Positions 16,082-25,669 of a stretch of DNA of 64,000 bases are shown here, in pieces. The notes beneath the pieces are model-generated. The model was not told where the DNA came from. It saw only the letters and a list, made by a program, of their open reading frames with translations, and ran no database searches. A program made the position numbers and the translations under genes. Source of the DNA: Thiohalospira sp051746205 (GTDB taxonomy: Bacteria; Pseudomonadota; Gammaproteobacteria; Thiohalospirales; Thiohalospiraceae); contig JBNJEU010000005.1 of the NCBI GenBank assembly GCA_051746205.1, positions 1-64,000 of the forward strand, read 5' to 3'. The first letter of the stretch is position 1, and every line of letters starts with the position of its first letter.

Positions 16082-17367
16082 GCGACCAGGGTCGCCGTGC
16101 CCGCTGCCGGCTCGGCGTCCGCCACCGCGATCACCGGGATGCCGAGCACGCGCTGCCGGATGGCCGTCCAGGCCGCGTTGCGCGCGCCGCCGCCCAGGGT
16201 AAGGACGCGTCGGGGCGTCGGTGCCCCCCGTTCTGCCAGCCGCTGGTACCCCGCCGCCTCGATGGCCGCCACGCCCTCCAGCAGCCCCTGGAAGAATCGG
16301 CTGTCATCCGCCGGGCGCGGTTCCAGTCGCGGGGCGAGTCCGGGATCGCGGACCGGGAAGCGCTCGCCCGGCGCGGGCAGGGGGTAGTAGTCGAGACCGG
16401 TCGGGGTGGCCGGATCCAGCCGGGGTTCCAGTTCTGTCATGCGGGCGTCACTGAAGTGTTCGCGCAGCACCGCCCCGCCGCTGTTCGAGGCCCCGCCCAT
16501 CAACCAGAAGTCGCCGAAGGGCTGGCTGTAGATCCCGGCATCGGCATCGGCCACCGGCTGTTCGCCGACCACCTTCAGCACCAGGGTCGAGCCGAGGATG
16601 GTCACCGCGTCCCCCGGCTCGCGGGCACCGGCGGCCAGCACCGCGGCGGTGCTGTCGGTGGTCCCGGCGACCACCCTCACGCCCGCCGGCAGACCGAGGC
16701 GCTCGGCCACGTCGGCGGGAACCGTGCCCAGGGGCGTACCGGGGCTGTGGACCCGGGGCAGCCACGCGCTCGGCACCCCCTCGTGCTCGAGCAGCGCCCT
16801 CAGCCAGGCGGGCCAGTCGCCGGTGGCCGGGTCCCAGCCCAGTTTCAGGGCATTGTTGGCGTCGCTGTGGCCGAAGTTTCCGCACAGCCGTCCGGCCAGC
16901 CAGTCGGCCTGGTGCAGGGCGTGGGCTGTCGGCCGAGCGGCGCCGCCGTGGGTATGGAGCCAGAGCAGGCGGGCGAGGGCGGTGGCGGCGCCACGCACGG
17001 GGCTGGCAGCCGGGGCCACGGCATCGATGCGCGCCCCCTCGGCAGTGGCGCGGGCGTCGTTGTAGAGCAGTGCCGGGGTCAGCGGTTCGCCGTCGGCGTC
17101 GGTCAGCAGCAGCGTCCCCGAGGTGCCGTCGATGGCGATGCCGGCCACCGGCGCGCCGTCGAGCTGCGCCATCAGCGCCGCGACCACCTCCTCCAGCGCT
17201 GTCCACCAGATCCCCGGCGCCTGTTCCACCGCCGCATCCCGGCGCTCCGGCTCCGGCATGGCCACGCGCGCCAGTGCGCGGACCGAACCGCTGTCATCCA
17301 GGGCGACTCCGCGACACCCGGAGGTCCCGAAATCGAGGCCGATGCGCACCCCCGCCACACCGCTCAC
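16066..17367 (-). CDS. FGGY-family carbohydrate kinase (D-ribulose kinase type)
   Basis: This ATP-dependent sugar kinase has about 433 residues. The N-terminal phosphate-1 motif (GLDFGTSGCRGVALDD), the adenosine-region GTTDSTAAVLAAGA and the C-terminal TLGGGARN are visible, as in the short FGGY kinases of cyanobacteria and plants that phosphorylate D-ribulose. It is shorter than classical xylulokinases (about 480-500). GTG 17367 overlaps the queF stop (GTGA), but GTG 17358 or 17349 would also serve and fit homologues better. D-ribulose salvage would feed the pentose-phosphate or Calvin cycle; the exact substrate is not provable here. The 3' end overlaps the HD-GYP gene by 16 bp on the opposite strand. 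Confidence 0.85.
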   Translation of the reverse strand: MSGVAGVRIGLDFGTSGCRGVALDDSGSVRALARVAMPEPERRDAAVEQAPGIWWTALEEVVAALMAQLDGAPVAGIAIDGTSGTLLLTDADGEPLTPALLYNDARATAEGARIDAVAPAASPVRGAATALARLLWLHTHGGAARPTAHALHQADWLAGRLCGNFGHSDANNALKLGWDPATGDWPAWLRALLEHEGVPSAWLPRVHSPGTPLGTVPADVAERLGLPAGVRVVAGTTDSTAAVLAAGAREPGDAVTILGSTLVLKVVGEQPVADADAGIYSQPFGDFWLMGGASNSGGAVLREHFSDARMTELEPRLDPATPTGLDYYPLPAPGERFPVRDPGLAPRLEPRPADDSRFFQGLLEGVAAIEAAGYQRLAERGAPTPRRVLTLGGGARNAAWTAIRQRVLGIPVIAVADAEPAAGTATLVAQSSR

Positions 17368-17762
17368 TCCCGGGGCGGCAGGTTCACCGGCGCGGCGGGC
17401 TCCCAGCCGTCGCGACGGTGTTCGCTGGTGACATCGGTGTAGATCCCGCCCCGGACGTTGAACCGTCCGGTCACCCGCAGGAAGCGTGGCGCGATGAGAT
17501 CGACGATGTCGTCGGTGATGCGGTTGGTCACCGCTTCGTGGAAAGCCCCCTCGTCGCGGAATGACCACATGTACAGCTTCAGCGACTTCAGCTCCACGCA
17601 GGTCGCCTCCGGGATGTAGTCGATGAAGAAGGTAGCGAAGTCCGGCTGACCGGTCTTCGGACAGAGACAGGTGAACTCCGGGACGGTGAAACGGATGAGG
17701 TAATCCCGCTCCGGCGTGGGGTTGGGGAACGTTTCCAGTTCCCGGCTCGGCAGGGTGGCCAT
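17364..17762 (-). CDS. queF: NADPH-dependent 7-cyano-7-deazaguanine reductase
   Basis: This cytoplasmic enzyme reduces preQ0 to preQ1 in queuosine synthesis. At 132 residues it is the short, single-domain form. The motif LCPKTGQPD carries the catalytic Cys34 and Asp41, and ELKSLKLYMWSFRDEGAFHE is the QueF family motif containing the substrate-binding glutamate. A GAGAGGG ribosome binding site precedes ATG 17762. A TAAAAT -10-like element (17801-17796, minus strand) lies in the 101-bp divergent gap shared with smc. The 3' end overlaps the kinase start. GluQ, which modifies queuosine-containing tRNA, is encoded nearby. Confidence 0.96.
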   Translation of the reverse strand: MATLPSRELETFPNPTPERDYLIRFTVPEFTCLCPKTGQPDFATFFIDYIPEATCVELKSLKLYMWSFRDEGAFHEAVTNRITDDIVDLIAPRFLRVTGRFNVRGGIYTDVTSEHRRDGWEPAAPVNLPPRE

Positions 17763-17863
17763 CTTTCGCCCTCTCGCTGGCTTGGAAAGCCGATCATTTT
17801 AACGCAGAATCGGCGGCTCATGAGCAACGTCCCAGCCGCCGTTACCGGAAGCCGCCGAAGCCG

Positions 17864-20800
17864 ATGCGCCTGAGCACGATCAAACTGGCCGGATTCAAGT
17901 CCTTCGTGGATCCCACTTCCATCCCCATGCCCAGTCAACTGGTCGGGGTCGTGGGGCCCAACGGCTGCGGCAAGTCCAACGTCATCGACGCCGTGCGCTG
18001 GGTGATGGGGGAGTCGTCGGCGCGCCATCTGCGCGGCGAGGCCATGGCCGACGTCATCTTCAACGGCTCGTCGTCGCGCAAGCCGGTGGGCCAGGCCTCG
18101 GTGGAGCTGGTCTTCGACAACAGCGACGGCGGTGCCGGCGGCCAGTACGCCCACTACAACGAGATCGCCGTGCGCCGTGTGGTGACCCGCGACGGGCAGT
18201 CCAACTACTACCTCAACGGCACCCGCTGCCGCCGCCGCGACATTACCGACATCTTCCTCGGCACCGGCCTCGGTCCGCGCTCCTACGCCATCATCCAGCA
18301 GAATACCGTCTCGCGCCTTATCGAGGCGCGTCCCGAGGAGATGCGGACCTTCCTGGAGGAGGCCGCCGGCATCTCCAAGTACAAGGAGCGTCGCCGCGAG
18401 ACCGAGAACCGCATCCGCCACACCCGCGAGAACATGGAGCGGCTGGAGGACCTGCGCGAGGAACTGGACCGCCAGCTTGCCCACCTCCAGCGCCAGGCCA
18501 AGACCGCCGAGCGCTACAAGGAACTCAAGGCGCGCGAGCGCGAGCTGCGCGGCCAGCTCCAGGTGATCCGCTGGCGGGTACTGGACGACGAGTGCGCCGA
18601 GCACGACCGCGCCGTGGGCGAGAAGGAGACGGAAATGGAGGCCGAGGTCGCGCGCCAGCGCCACCTGGAGGCGGAACTGGAGACGCGCCGCGGCGAGCAG
18701 GGCGAGGCAGCCGACGCCTTCTCCGAGATCCAGGGGCGCTACTACGCCGTGGGCTCCGACATCGCGCGGCTGGAGGAGGCCATCCAGCACGCCCGCGAGC
18801 GGCGCGAGCAGCAGGAGCGCGACCTGGCCCAGCTCGACACCGCCTGGGAGGAGGCCGAGGCCCATCTGGGCCAGGATCGCGAGCGTCTGGAGACCACCGA
18901 CGCCGCCCTGGCCGAGGGCGAGCCCGAACTCGAACAGCTGGAGGCCGCCGAGGCCGAGGCCCGCGAGGCGGTCACCGAGGCCGAGGAGGCGTTGCAAACA
19001 TGGCAGACGGAGTGGGAGGCGGTCACTGCCGATCTCGCCGAACCGACCCGCACCGCCGACGTGGCGCGCAACACCCTGCACAATCTGGAACGCAACGCCG
19101 ATGAGGGTCTGCGTCGGCAGGAGCGCCTGGAGGCAGAACAGCGGGAGCTGGACACCACCGCGCTCGACGAGGAATTGCATACCATCGCCACCGAACGGGC
19201 CGAGGCCGAGGCCGGTCTGACGGACCTGCAAAAGGCGCTGGAGACCGCTCAGGGAGAGCTGGAGAGCCAGCGCGAAGGCAATCGAGCGGCGGCCCGGGTG
19301 CTGGACGAACAGCGCCAGCAATTGCAGCAGTCCCGGGGCCGGCACGCCTCGCTGGAGGCGCTGCAGCAGGCCGCGCTGGGCAAGGACAATGGCGCCGTCT
19401 CCCAGTGGCTGGAACGTCAGGGCCTCGGCTCGGCCCGGCGCCTGGCCGAGGGGCTCGACGTGGAGGCCGGCTGGGGACCGGCGGTGGAGGCCGTGCTGGG
19501 AGACAGCCTGGAGGCGGTCTGTGTCGACGGTCTCGATCCCCTGGCCCGAGCGGTCACCGATCTGACCGAGGGCGGCGTGACCCTGCTGGACACGGGCGGC
19601 TCCGGTCGCGATGCGGGCCCCGACGGCGCGACCCTGGCCGGGAAGGTCCATGCCCCGTGGGACGTCGCCCCGCTGCTGGCGGGGGTGCGGGTGGCCGACG
19701 ATCTGGCGGCGGCCCTGGCCCTGCGCGAGCAGCTCACCCCGGGCGAGAGCGTGGTCACCCGCGACGGTCTCTGGCTCGGTCCCAACTGGCTGCGAGTGCG
19801 CCGGGACCAGGATGAACGCGGCGGCGTCCTCGAGCGCGAGGAGGCCCTGCGCGAGGTGGCCGCGACGATGGAGCGGCTGGAAGAGCAGCTGGCCAGCGGC
19901 GACGAGGCGCTGGAGGCCGGCCGCCACCGCGAGAGCGAGCTGGAGCAGGAACGCGACCGTCTGCAGAGCGCGAGCAACGAACAGCACCGCCGGGTCAGCG
20001 AACTGCGCAGTCGCCAGCAGACCCGGCAGTCACGGCTGGAACAGCTGCGCAGCCGCGCTGAACAGATCGAGCAGGAGATCGGTGAACGGATTGCCGAACG
20101 CGAGGCCAACGCCGAGGAGCAGGAGGCGGTGCGCGAACAGCTCAACGAGGCGCTGGAGCGCAGCGAGGTGCTGGCTGCCCGTCGCGACGCTCTGGCCGAG
20201 CGGCGTGAACCGCTGCAGCGGGCGGTGGAAGAGGCGCGCCAGCGTCATCGCGAGGCCGGCGAGGCGGTGAATCGGCAGCGACTCCACCTGCAGGGACTGC
20301 GCACCGAACGCGCCTCCATCCAGCAGGCCCTGGAGCGGCTGGAGGGTCAGCGGCAACAGTTTTCGGAGCGCCGCGATGAGCTCCAGCGGGCACTGGCCGA
20401 GGAGGACGACCCGGTGGAACATCGCCAGGCCGAACTGGACCGGCTACTGACCCAGCGCCAGGAGGTCGAGGCGGCCATGGTCGCGGCTCGCGAACGCAGC
20501 GAGGCGGTGGACCAGGCCATCCGCGAACTCTCGCAACAGCGCACCGAGGCGGAGCAGAACGCCACGCGCCTGCGCGAGGAGGTGGAGCGCGCCCGCATGA
20601 GCGCCCAGGAGCTGCGGGTCCGCCGGGAATCCCTGCTCGAACAGATCCAGGAAGCCGGCCACGACCGCGATGCCCTGCTGGCGGATCTGCCGGAGGACGC
20701 CGACGAGGCCCGGTGGCAGCAGAGCCTCCAGGAGGTGGAAACGGCCATCTCGCGGCTGGGATCCATCAACCTGGCCGCCATCGACGAATACGAGCAGCAG

Positions 20801-21373
20801 TCGGAGCGCAAGGTCTATCTGGATCAGCAGCGCGAGGATCTGGTGGGTGCCCTGGAGACCCTGGAAGACGCCATTCGGAAGATCGACCGCGAGACGCGCA
20901 CCCGTTTCAAGGAGACCTACGATCGAGTCAACGATGGTCTCAAGGGCTATTTCCCGCGGCTGTTCAAGGGGGGGCACGCCTATCTGGAACTCACCGGCGA
21001 CGATCTGCTCGATTCCGGTGTCACGGTGATGGCGCGCCCCCCGGGCAAACAGAACTCCTCCATCCACCAGCTGTCCGGGGGAGAGAAGGCCCTGACCGCC
21101 GTGGCGCTGGTCTTCTCCTTCTTCCAGCTCAACCCGTCGCCGTTCTGCATGCTTGACGAGGTGGACGCACCCTTGGACGATGCCAATGTGGGACGTTTTT
21201 GTGAACTGGTTCGCGAAATGTCCGAACGGACCCAGTTCATTCTGATTACGCATAACAAGGTGACCATGGAGATGGCGGAACAACTCAACGGCATTACCAT
21301 GAACGAACCGGGGGTTTCCCGGCTCGTCAGTGTGGATGTCGACGAGGCCGCTTCCATGGCGAAGTCCGCCTGA
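17864..21373 (+). CDS. smc: Chromosome segregation protein SMC
   Basis: This structural maintenance of chromosomes ATPase of 1169 residues acts with ScpA and ScpB to condense and segregate DNA. It has an N-terminal Walker A (GPNGCGKSN, about residues 32-40), two long Glu/Arg-rich coiled coils (about 170-500 and 660-1000) around a hinge (about 515-640), the C-terminal signature LSGGEKALTAVAL, and Walker B CMLDEVDAPLDD. ATG 17864 gives the standard MRLSTIKLAGFKSFVDP start. Presence of SMC rather than MukB separates this organism from enterics and Vibrio. zipA follows after 19 bp, the usual smc-zipA-ligA order in many Gammaproteobacteria. Confidence 0.98.
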   Translation: MRLSTIKLAGFKSFVDPTSIPMPSQLVGVVGPNGCGKSNVIDAVRWVMGESSARHLRGEAMADVIFNGSSSRKPVGQASVELVFDNSDGGAGGQYAHYNEIAVRRVVTRDGQSNYYLNGTRCRRRDITDIFLGTGLGPRSYAIIQQNTVSRLIEARPEEMRTFLEEAAGISKYKERRRETENRIRHTRENMERLEDLREELDRQLAHLQRQAKTAERYKELKARERELRGQLQVIRWRVLDDECAEHDRAVGEKETEMEAEVARQRHLEAELETRRGEQGEAADAFSEIQGRYYAVGSDIARLEEAIQHARERREQQERDLAQLDTAWEEAEAHLGQDRERLETTDAALAEGEPELEQLEAAEAEAREAVTEAEEALQTWQTEWEAVTADLAEPTRTADVARNTLHNLERNADEGLRRQERLEAEQRELDTTALDEELHTIATERAEAEAGLTDLQKALETAQGELESQREGNRAAARVLDEQRQQLQQSRGRHASLEALQQAALGKDNGAVSQWLERQGLGSARRLAEGLDVEAGWGPAVEAVLGDSLEAVCVDGLDPLARAVTDLTEGGVTLLDTGGSGRDAGPDGATLAGKVHAPWDVAPLLAGVRVADDLAAALALREQLTPGESVVTRDGLWLGPNWLRVRRDQDERGGVLEREEALREVAATMERLEEQLASGDEALEAGRHRESELEQERDRLQSASNEQHRRVSELRSRQQTRQSRLEQLRSRAEQIEQEIGERIAEREANAEEQEAVREQLNEALERSEVLAARRDALAERREPLQRAVEEARQRHREAGEAVNRQRLHLQGLRTERASIQQALERLEGQRQQFSERRDELQRALAEEDDPVEHRQAELDRLLTQRQEVEAAMVAARERSEAVDQAIRELSQQRTEAEQNATRLREEVERARMSAQELRVRRESLLEQIQEAGHDRDALLADLPEDADEARWQQSLQEVETAISRLGSINLAAIDEYEQQSERKVYLDQQREDLVGALETLEDAIRKIDRETRTRFKETYDRVNDGLKGYFPRLFKGGHAYLELTGDDLLDSGVTVMARPPGKQNSSIHQLSGGEKALTAVALVFSFFQLNPSPFCMLDEVDAPLDDANVGRFCELVREMSERTQFILITHNKVTMEMAEQLNGITMNEPGVSRLVSVDVDEAASMAKSA

Positions 21374-21392
21374 CCGAAGGCCGCGAATTCCG

Positions 21393-22439
21393 ATGGATAC
21401 ACTGCGCTGGACACTGTTGCTGCTGGGAGTGCTGGTGCTCGGGGGCATCTGGCTCTGGGGCCGCTGGCGTCGTCGTCACGGCGACGACCTGGACGATCTC
21501 CTCGACGATACCGACTGGATGGAGCAGGTCGCCCGACGCACCCGCAAGCAGCGCGGCGATCCGGAGCCCGACACGGAAGAGCTCCAGGACGCCTTCGAAG
21601 CGGCCCTGCATCGTGACGCGCCGCAGGAGCCCGGCCGCGGTCGCCGGCAATCGGGGGAAACCGACGACGCCGCCGTCGCCCGGGAGTCGGATGCGGAGCC
21701 GGAGGAGGAACCGGCCACCGACATCCCCGACCCGGCGCGGATCCGGACCGAGCCGCCCGCTTCACGGGACGTGGTCGCGGAACGGCAGGGCGCGGAGGAT
21801 GCGTTCGCCCACCGTCCCGGGGCCTCCGGGGACGCTCCCGGGGAAGACGCGGTAGCGGGGCATGCGGAGGCCGATCGGGAGCCGGCCGGGTTCGAGGTCC
21901 CCCGAACGACCCACCCCCCCGGAACCGAGGCCGAGGCCGCACCCGAAGAACCAGCCTCTCGCCGGCCGGAGAAGGCCGAGGGCGTTGTCCGTCCACCGGG
22001 GGAGGAAGATCTCATCCTGGCTCTGTTCGTGATGGCGCCGGAGGGGTCGGTCTTCCCAGGGGACGCCCTCGGTGAACTGCTGCGCGATGCCGGTCTCCAG
22101 TTCGGCGACATGGACATCTACCACTGGTTCCAGCAAATGGAGGCGGGGCCGCCGGAGGCGGTCTTCAGCGTCGCCAGCATGGTGGAGCCGGGGACCCTGG
22201 AGCGCACTGGCGATCCCGACTTCCACACCCCCGGCCTCGCGCTCTTCCTGCGTCTGCCCGGGCCGGCCCCCGGCGGCGAGGCCTTCGAGGCGATGCTGGC
22301 CACCGGTCGCCGCCTGGCCGACGGCCTCGGCGGAGAACTCAAGGACGAGCGCCGCTCGACCCTGACGCAGCAGACCATCGGTCACATCCGCGATCGGGTG
22401 CGCGAGCACGCGCTGCGCCAGCACACCGGCCGCGGCTGA
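21393..22439 (+). CDS. zipA: Cell division protein ZipA
   Basis: This 348-residue membrane anchor for FtsZ starts with a transmembrane helix (about residues 6-24, LRWTLLLLGVLVLGGIWLW), followed by a basic patch. A long acidic, proline-rich linker (about 40-205) leads to the C-terminal FtsZ-binding ZipA domain (about 208-335, starting EDLILALFVMAPEG). ATG 21393 is chosen over an upstream in-frame start because the membrane helix then begins at once. It sits between smc and ligA, a conserved arrangement, and is restricted to Gammaproteobacteria, which supports the taxonomic call. Confidence 0.95.
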   Translation: MDTLRWTLLLLGVLVLGGIWLWGRWRRRHGDDLDDLLDDTDWMEQVARRTRKQRGDPEPDTEELQDAFEAALHRDAPQEPGRGRRQSGETDDAAVARESDAEPEEEPATDIPDPARIRTEPPASRDVVAERQGAEDAFAHRPGASGDAPGEDAVAGHAEADREPAGFEVPRTTHPPGTEAEAAPEEPASRRPEKAEGVVRPPGEEDLILALFVMAPEGSVFPGDALGELLRDAGLQFGDMDIYHWFQQMEAGPPEAVFSVASMVEPGTLERTGDPDFHTPGLALFLRLPGPAPGGEAFEAMLATGRRLADGLGGELKDERRSTLTQQTIGHIRDRVREHALRQHTGRG

Positions 22440-22454
22440 TCCGGAGGCGGTACA

Positions 22455-24503
22455 GTGACGGAATCCAGCCAGGGCGACACCGGGGAGCCGCGCCAGCGAA
22501 TCGAGGCGCTGCGCGACACGATCCGACGCCACAACCACGCCTACTACGTCCTGGACGCCCCGCTCGTTCCCGATGCCGAGTATGATCGCCTGATGCGCGA
22601 ACTGGAAGCGCTGGAGGCCGAACACCCGGACCTGGTGACCTCCGACTCACCCACGCGGCGGGTGGGTGCGGAGCCGGTGAGCGCCTTCGGCGAGGTCGCC
22701 CACGAGCTGCCGATGCTCTCCCTGGCCAACGCCTTCGATGACGACGAGTTGCGCGCCTTCGACCAGCGAGTGCGCAAGGGGCTGGGGCTGGAGTCGGAAG
22801 AGGTGGCCTACAGCGCCGAGCCGAAGCTCGACGGCCTGGCCGTGAGCCTGCTCTACGAAGAGGGCCGGCTGGTGCGCGGTGCCACCCGAGGGGACGGGAC
22901 CACCGGTGAGGACGTGACCCACAACGTGCGCACCATCGACTGCATCCCGTTGCGGCTGCTGGGCGACGACTGGCCGCGTCGGCTGGAGGTACGCGGCGAG
23001 GTCTACATGGACCACGCCGGCTTCCGGCGGCTCAACGAACAGCGGCGCACCGACGGCGAGGAGCCGTTCGTGAACCCCCGCAACGCCGCTGCCGGCAGCC
23101 TCCGCCAGCTGGATCCCCGGATTACTGCCCGCCGTCCCCTGAGACTCTTTGCCTACGGCGTCGGCCTGTTCGAGGGCGGTGAACTGCCACCGCGCCATGA
23201 CGCCGTGCTGGCCCGGCTGCGCGACTGGGGGCTGCCGGTCTCGCCGGAGGTGGCAGTGGTCGAGGGCTTCGATGGCTGCCGACGCTATTTCCACGACATG
23301 GGTGGCCGGCGGAGCGAGCTGGCCTACGACGTCGACGGTGTGGTCTTCAAGGTCAACGACCTGGCGCGGCGCGAGGCGCTCGGTGCCGTCGCCCGCTCGC
23401 CGCGCTGGGCCATTGCCTGCAAGTTTCCGCCGGAAGAGGAACTGACCCGCCTCCACGCGGTGGAGTGGCAGGTGGGTCGCACCGGCGCGCTGACCCCGGT
23501 GGCGCGGCTGGAGCCGGTCTTCGTCGGTGGTGCCACGGTGACCAACGCCACCCTGCACAACGAGGACGAGATGCGGCGCAAGGACGTCCACATCGGCGAC
23601 ACCGTCATCGTCCGCCGCGCCGGCGACGTCATCCCCGAGGTGGTGGGGGTGGTGGCCGAGCGACGCCCGCCGGACGCCGAGGCGCCGGCACGCCCCGACC
23701 ACTGCCCCGAATGCGGCTCCCAGGTGGTGCGGCTGGAGGACGAGGCGGTGGCGCGCTGCACCGGCGGCCTCTACTGCCCGGCCCAGCGGCGCGAGGCGCT
23801 GAAGCACTTCGCCTCGCGCCGCGCCATGGACATCGACGGTCTCGGCGACAAGCTGGTGGAGCAGCTGGTGGCCACCGATCGCGTCCACACCCCGGCCGAT
23901 CTCTACCACCTGAGCCGCGAACAGCTCATCGAACTCGACCGCATGGCGGAGAAGTCCGCGGACAACCTGGTGGCGGCCCTGGAGCGCTCGAAGGCGACGA
24001 CCCTGGCCCGCTTCCTGTTCGCCCTGGGGATCCGTCAGGTGGGCGAGACCACCGCGGCGACCCTGGCGCGCCACTTCGGCTCGCTGGAGCGGCTGATGGC
24101 CGCCGACGAGGCGGAGCTGGAGGCGGTGCCCGACATCGGGCCGGTGGTGGCCGAGAGCATCGCCACCTTCTTCCGCCAGCCGCACAACCGCGAGGTCATC
24201 GACGAACTGCGTGCCGCCGGGGTCCACTGGGCCGAGCACGAACCGGTCGCGGCGGCGAGCGAGGGGCCGCTGGCCGGCGTGACCCTGGTGCTCACCGGCA
24301 CCCTGGACGGCTTTAACCGGGACGCCGCGCGGGCCGAGCTGGAGGCGCTGGGGGCGAAGGTGACCGGTTCGGTCTCGAAGAAGACCGATTACGTGGTGGC
24401 TGGCACCAGCCCGGGATCGAAGCTGGACAAGGCCGAGGCCCTGGGGGTGCCGGTTCTTGACGAGAGCGGTCTCGCGCGCCTTCTGGAAGGGGAGCGGCCG
24501 TGA
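22455..24503 (+). CDS. ligA: NAD-dependent DNA ligase LigA
   Basis: This essential ligase of 682 residues seals nicks during replication using NAD+. The N-terminal NMN-binding region (HNHAYYVLD) is followed by the adenylation motif KLDG (lysine about residue 122), an OB fold, a four-cysteine zinc finger (CPECG ... CTGGLYCP, about 415-440), helix-hairpin-helix repeats (about 450-590), and a C-terminal BRCT domain (about 605-680, GVTLVLTGTLDG). It begins with GTG 22455 after a GGAGG ribosome binding site. The stop overlaps the start of the antiporter operon. Confidence 0.98.
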   Translation: MTESSQGDTGEPRQRIEALRDTIRRHNHAYYVLDAPLVPDAEYDRLMRELEALEAEHPDLVTSDSPTRRVGAEPVSAFGEVAHELPMLSLANAFDDDELRAFDQRVRKGLGLESEEVAYSAEPKLDGLAVSLLYEEGRLVRGATRGDGTTGEDVTHNVRTIDCIPLRLLGDDWPRRLEVRGEVYMDHAGFRRLNEQRRTDGEEPFVNPRNAAAGSLRQLDPRITARRPLRLFAYGVGLFEGGELPPRHDAVLARLRDWGLPVSPEVAVVEGFDGCRRYFHDMGGRRSELAYDVDGVVFKVNDLARREALGAVARSPRWAIACKFPPEEELTRLHAVEWQVGRTGALTPVARLEPVFVGGATVTNATLHNEDEMRRKDVHIGDTVIVRRAGDVIPEVVGVVAERRPPDAEAPARPDHCPECGSQVVRLEDEAVARCTGGLYCPAQRREALKHFASRRAMDIDGLGDKLVEQLVATDRVHTPADLYHLSREQLIELDRMAEKSADNLVAALERSKATTLARFLFALGIRQVGETTAATLARHFGSLERLMAADEAELEAVPDIGPVVAESIATFFRQPHNREVIDELRAAGVHWAEHEPVAAASEGPLAGVTLVLTGTLDGFNRDAARAELEALGAKVTGSVSKKTDYVVAGTSPGSKLDKAEALGVPVLDESGLARLLEGERP

Positions 24504-25051
24504 TGTCGGGGCAGCCGGAACAGGGCCTCGAACGCCCGCCAGACGGTGGCTGGCACGCCATCGGGGCCGCCTTCGCCCTGTATTTCGGGATCTGGCTCGT
24601 GCTCACCAGCGCGGCGAAGGAGGGCCTCGTGTTCGGGGTGGCCGGAGCCTTGTTCGCGGCGCTGGTGACGCGCCATTTCATCAGTGAATTCGGCGTACGA
24701 GGGTGGCCGCTCCATCCGGTGGGCTGGGTACGCTTCGCGCCGTGGTTTCTGCGTCGCTCGTTGGTGGGCAGCTGGGACGTGATGCGACGGGCGATGCTGC
24801 CCGGTCTGCCGTTGCAACCCGATTGGGTGATCCACTCGCTGCGCCTGCGCGATCCGGCCGCGCGCCATTTCATGGCCGCCACGGTGGGTTTGCTCCCCGG
24901 GACACTGGTGGCGGCCATCGAGGGTGATGAACTGCGGGTCCACGCCCTGGATACGTGCCTGGATGTGGCCGCGGATCTGCGGGAACTGGAGGTGCGGGTC
25001 GGTGCCCTGTTCGGCGAGACGGGAGTGGAGAGCGGGGAGGCCGGTTCATGA
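24503..25051 (+). CDS. mnhE: Na+/H+ antiporter subunit E (MnhE/MrpE)
   Basis: This 182-residue inner-membrane subunit of an Mrp-type antiporter complex has two N-terminal membrane segments (about 17-60) and a cytoplasmic domain with the family pattern SWDVMRRAMLPGLPLQP and LLPGTLVAAIEGDELRVHALD. It is the first gene of an eight-gene operon and overlaps the ligA stop codon. GTG 24500 is an alternative start three bases upstream. In Mrp complexes subunit E supports assembly and does not itself move ions. Confidence 0.9.
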   Translation: MSGQPEQGLERPPDGGWHAIGAAFALYFGIWLVLTSAAKEGLVFGVAGALFAALVTRHFISEFGVRGWPLHPVGWVRFAPWFLRRSLVGSWDVMRRAMLPGLPLQPDWVIHSLRLRDPAARHFMAATVGLLPGTLVAAIEGDELRVHALDTCLDVAADLRELEVRVGALFGETGVESGEAGS

Positions 25052-25335
25052 GTTGGCCGTCGGCCGTACTGGCCGGTCTGGCTCTGATGCTGGTTCTGGG
25101 CTCGGTACTGCTGGGGTTGATTCCGGTGGTGCGGGGCAGCGAACCGGCCCAGCGGATGCTGGCCGCACAGTTGCTGGGCACTGGCGGCGTCGGAGTGCTG
25201 ATTGCCCTGGCGGTGCTGATGAATGCCCCGGGACTTGTGGACGTGGCACTGGTCTTTGCCGGACTGGCGGCGGTGGCTGTGGTCGCCTTCGTCCAGCGGA
25301 TCTGGCAGGGACAGCGGGGACAGACCGATGACTGA
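25048..25335 (+). CDS. mnhF: Na+/H+ antiporter subunit F (MnhF/MrpF)
   Basis: This 95-residue protein has three hydrophobic helices, as in MnhF/MrpF. The family pattern of a first helix, a polar RGSEPAQRMLAAQLLGTGGVG stretch, and two more helices is visible. It starts with ATG 25048 in an ATGA overlap with mnhE and overlaps mnhG by 8 bp. It is a small structural subunit of the antiporter. Confidence 0.88.
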   Translation: MSWPSAVLAGLALMLVLGSVLLGLIPVVRGSEPAQRMLAAQLLGTGGVGVLIALAVLMNAPGLVDVALVFAGLAAVAVVAFVQRIWQGQRGQTDD

Positions 25336-25669
25336 GGGACTGCCCGAGGCCATGCTCGGCCTCGGGCCGGTGGAGTGGCGCGAGATGCTGGCTGGATTGT
25401 TGATGGTTGCCGGCGGTGTCTTTTTCGTCGGTGGTACCCTTGGATTGCTGCGTTTCCCCGATATCTACTGCCGCCTCCATGCCCTGACCAAGGCGGACAA
25501 TACGGGGCTCGGACTGCTTGCCCTGGGCGTGGCCCTCTACTTTGCCGATCCCTGGCTGGCCATGCGGCTGGTGCTGGTCTGGTTGCTGGTGATGGTGGCC
25601 GGGTCGGTAGCCTGCCACCTGCTGGCGCGGGAGGCATGGCGTGAGGGGCGCGAGCCGTGGCGGCGCTGA
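25328..25669 (+). CDS. mnhG: Na+/H+ antiporter subunit G (MnhG/MrpG)
   Basis: This 113-residue subunit has three hydrophobic segments and the MnhG signature GTLGLLRFPDIYCRLHALTKADNTG. ATG 25328 is chosen because the extension upstream is only the other frame of mnhF. It overlaps mnhF by 8 bp and the next gene by 13 bp, so the operon is probably translated as a coupled unit. Confidence 0.92.
   Translation: MTEGLPEAMLGLGPVEWREMLAGLLMVAGGVFFVGGTLGLLRFPDIYCRLHALTKADNTGLGLLALGVALYFADPWLAMRLVLVWLLVMVAGSVACHLLAREAWREGREPWRR

Noticed and set aside
17588..19987. Long open frame (799 codons) on the minus strand opposite smc
   Set aside because: Leucine/glycine-rich translation antisense to the SMC coiled coil, with no recognisable domain.
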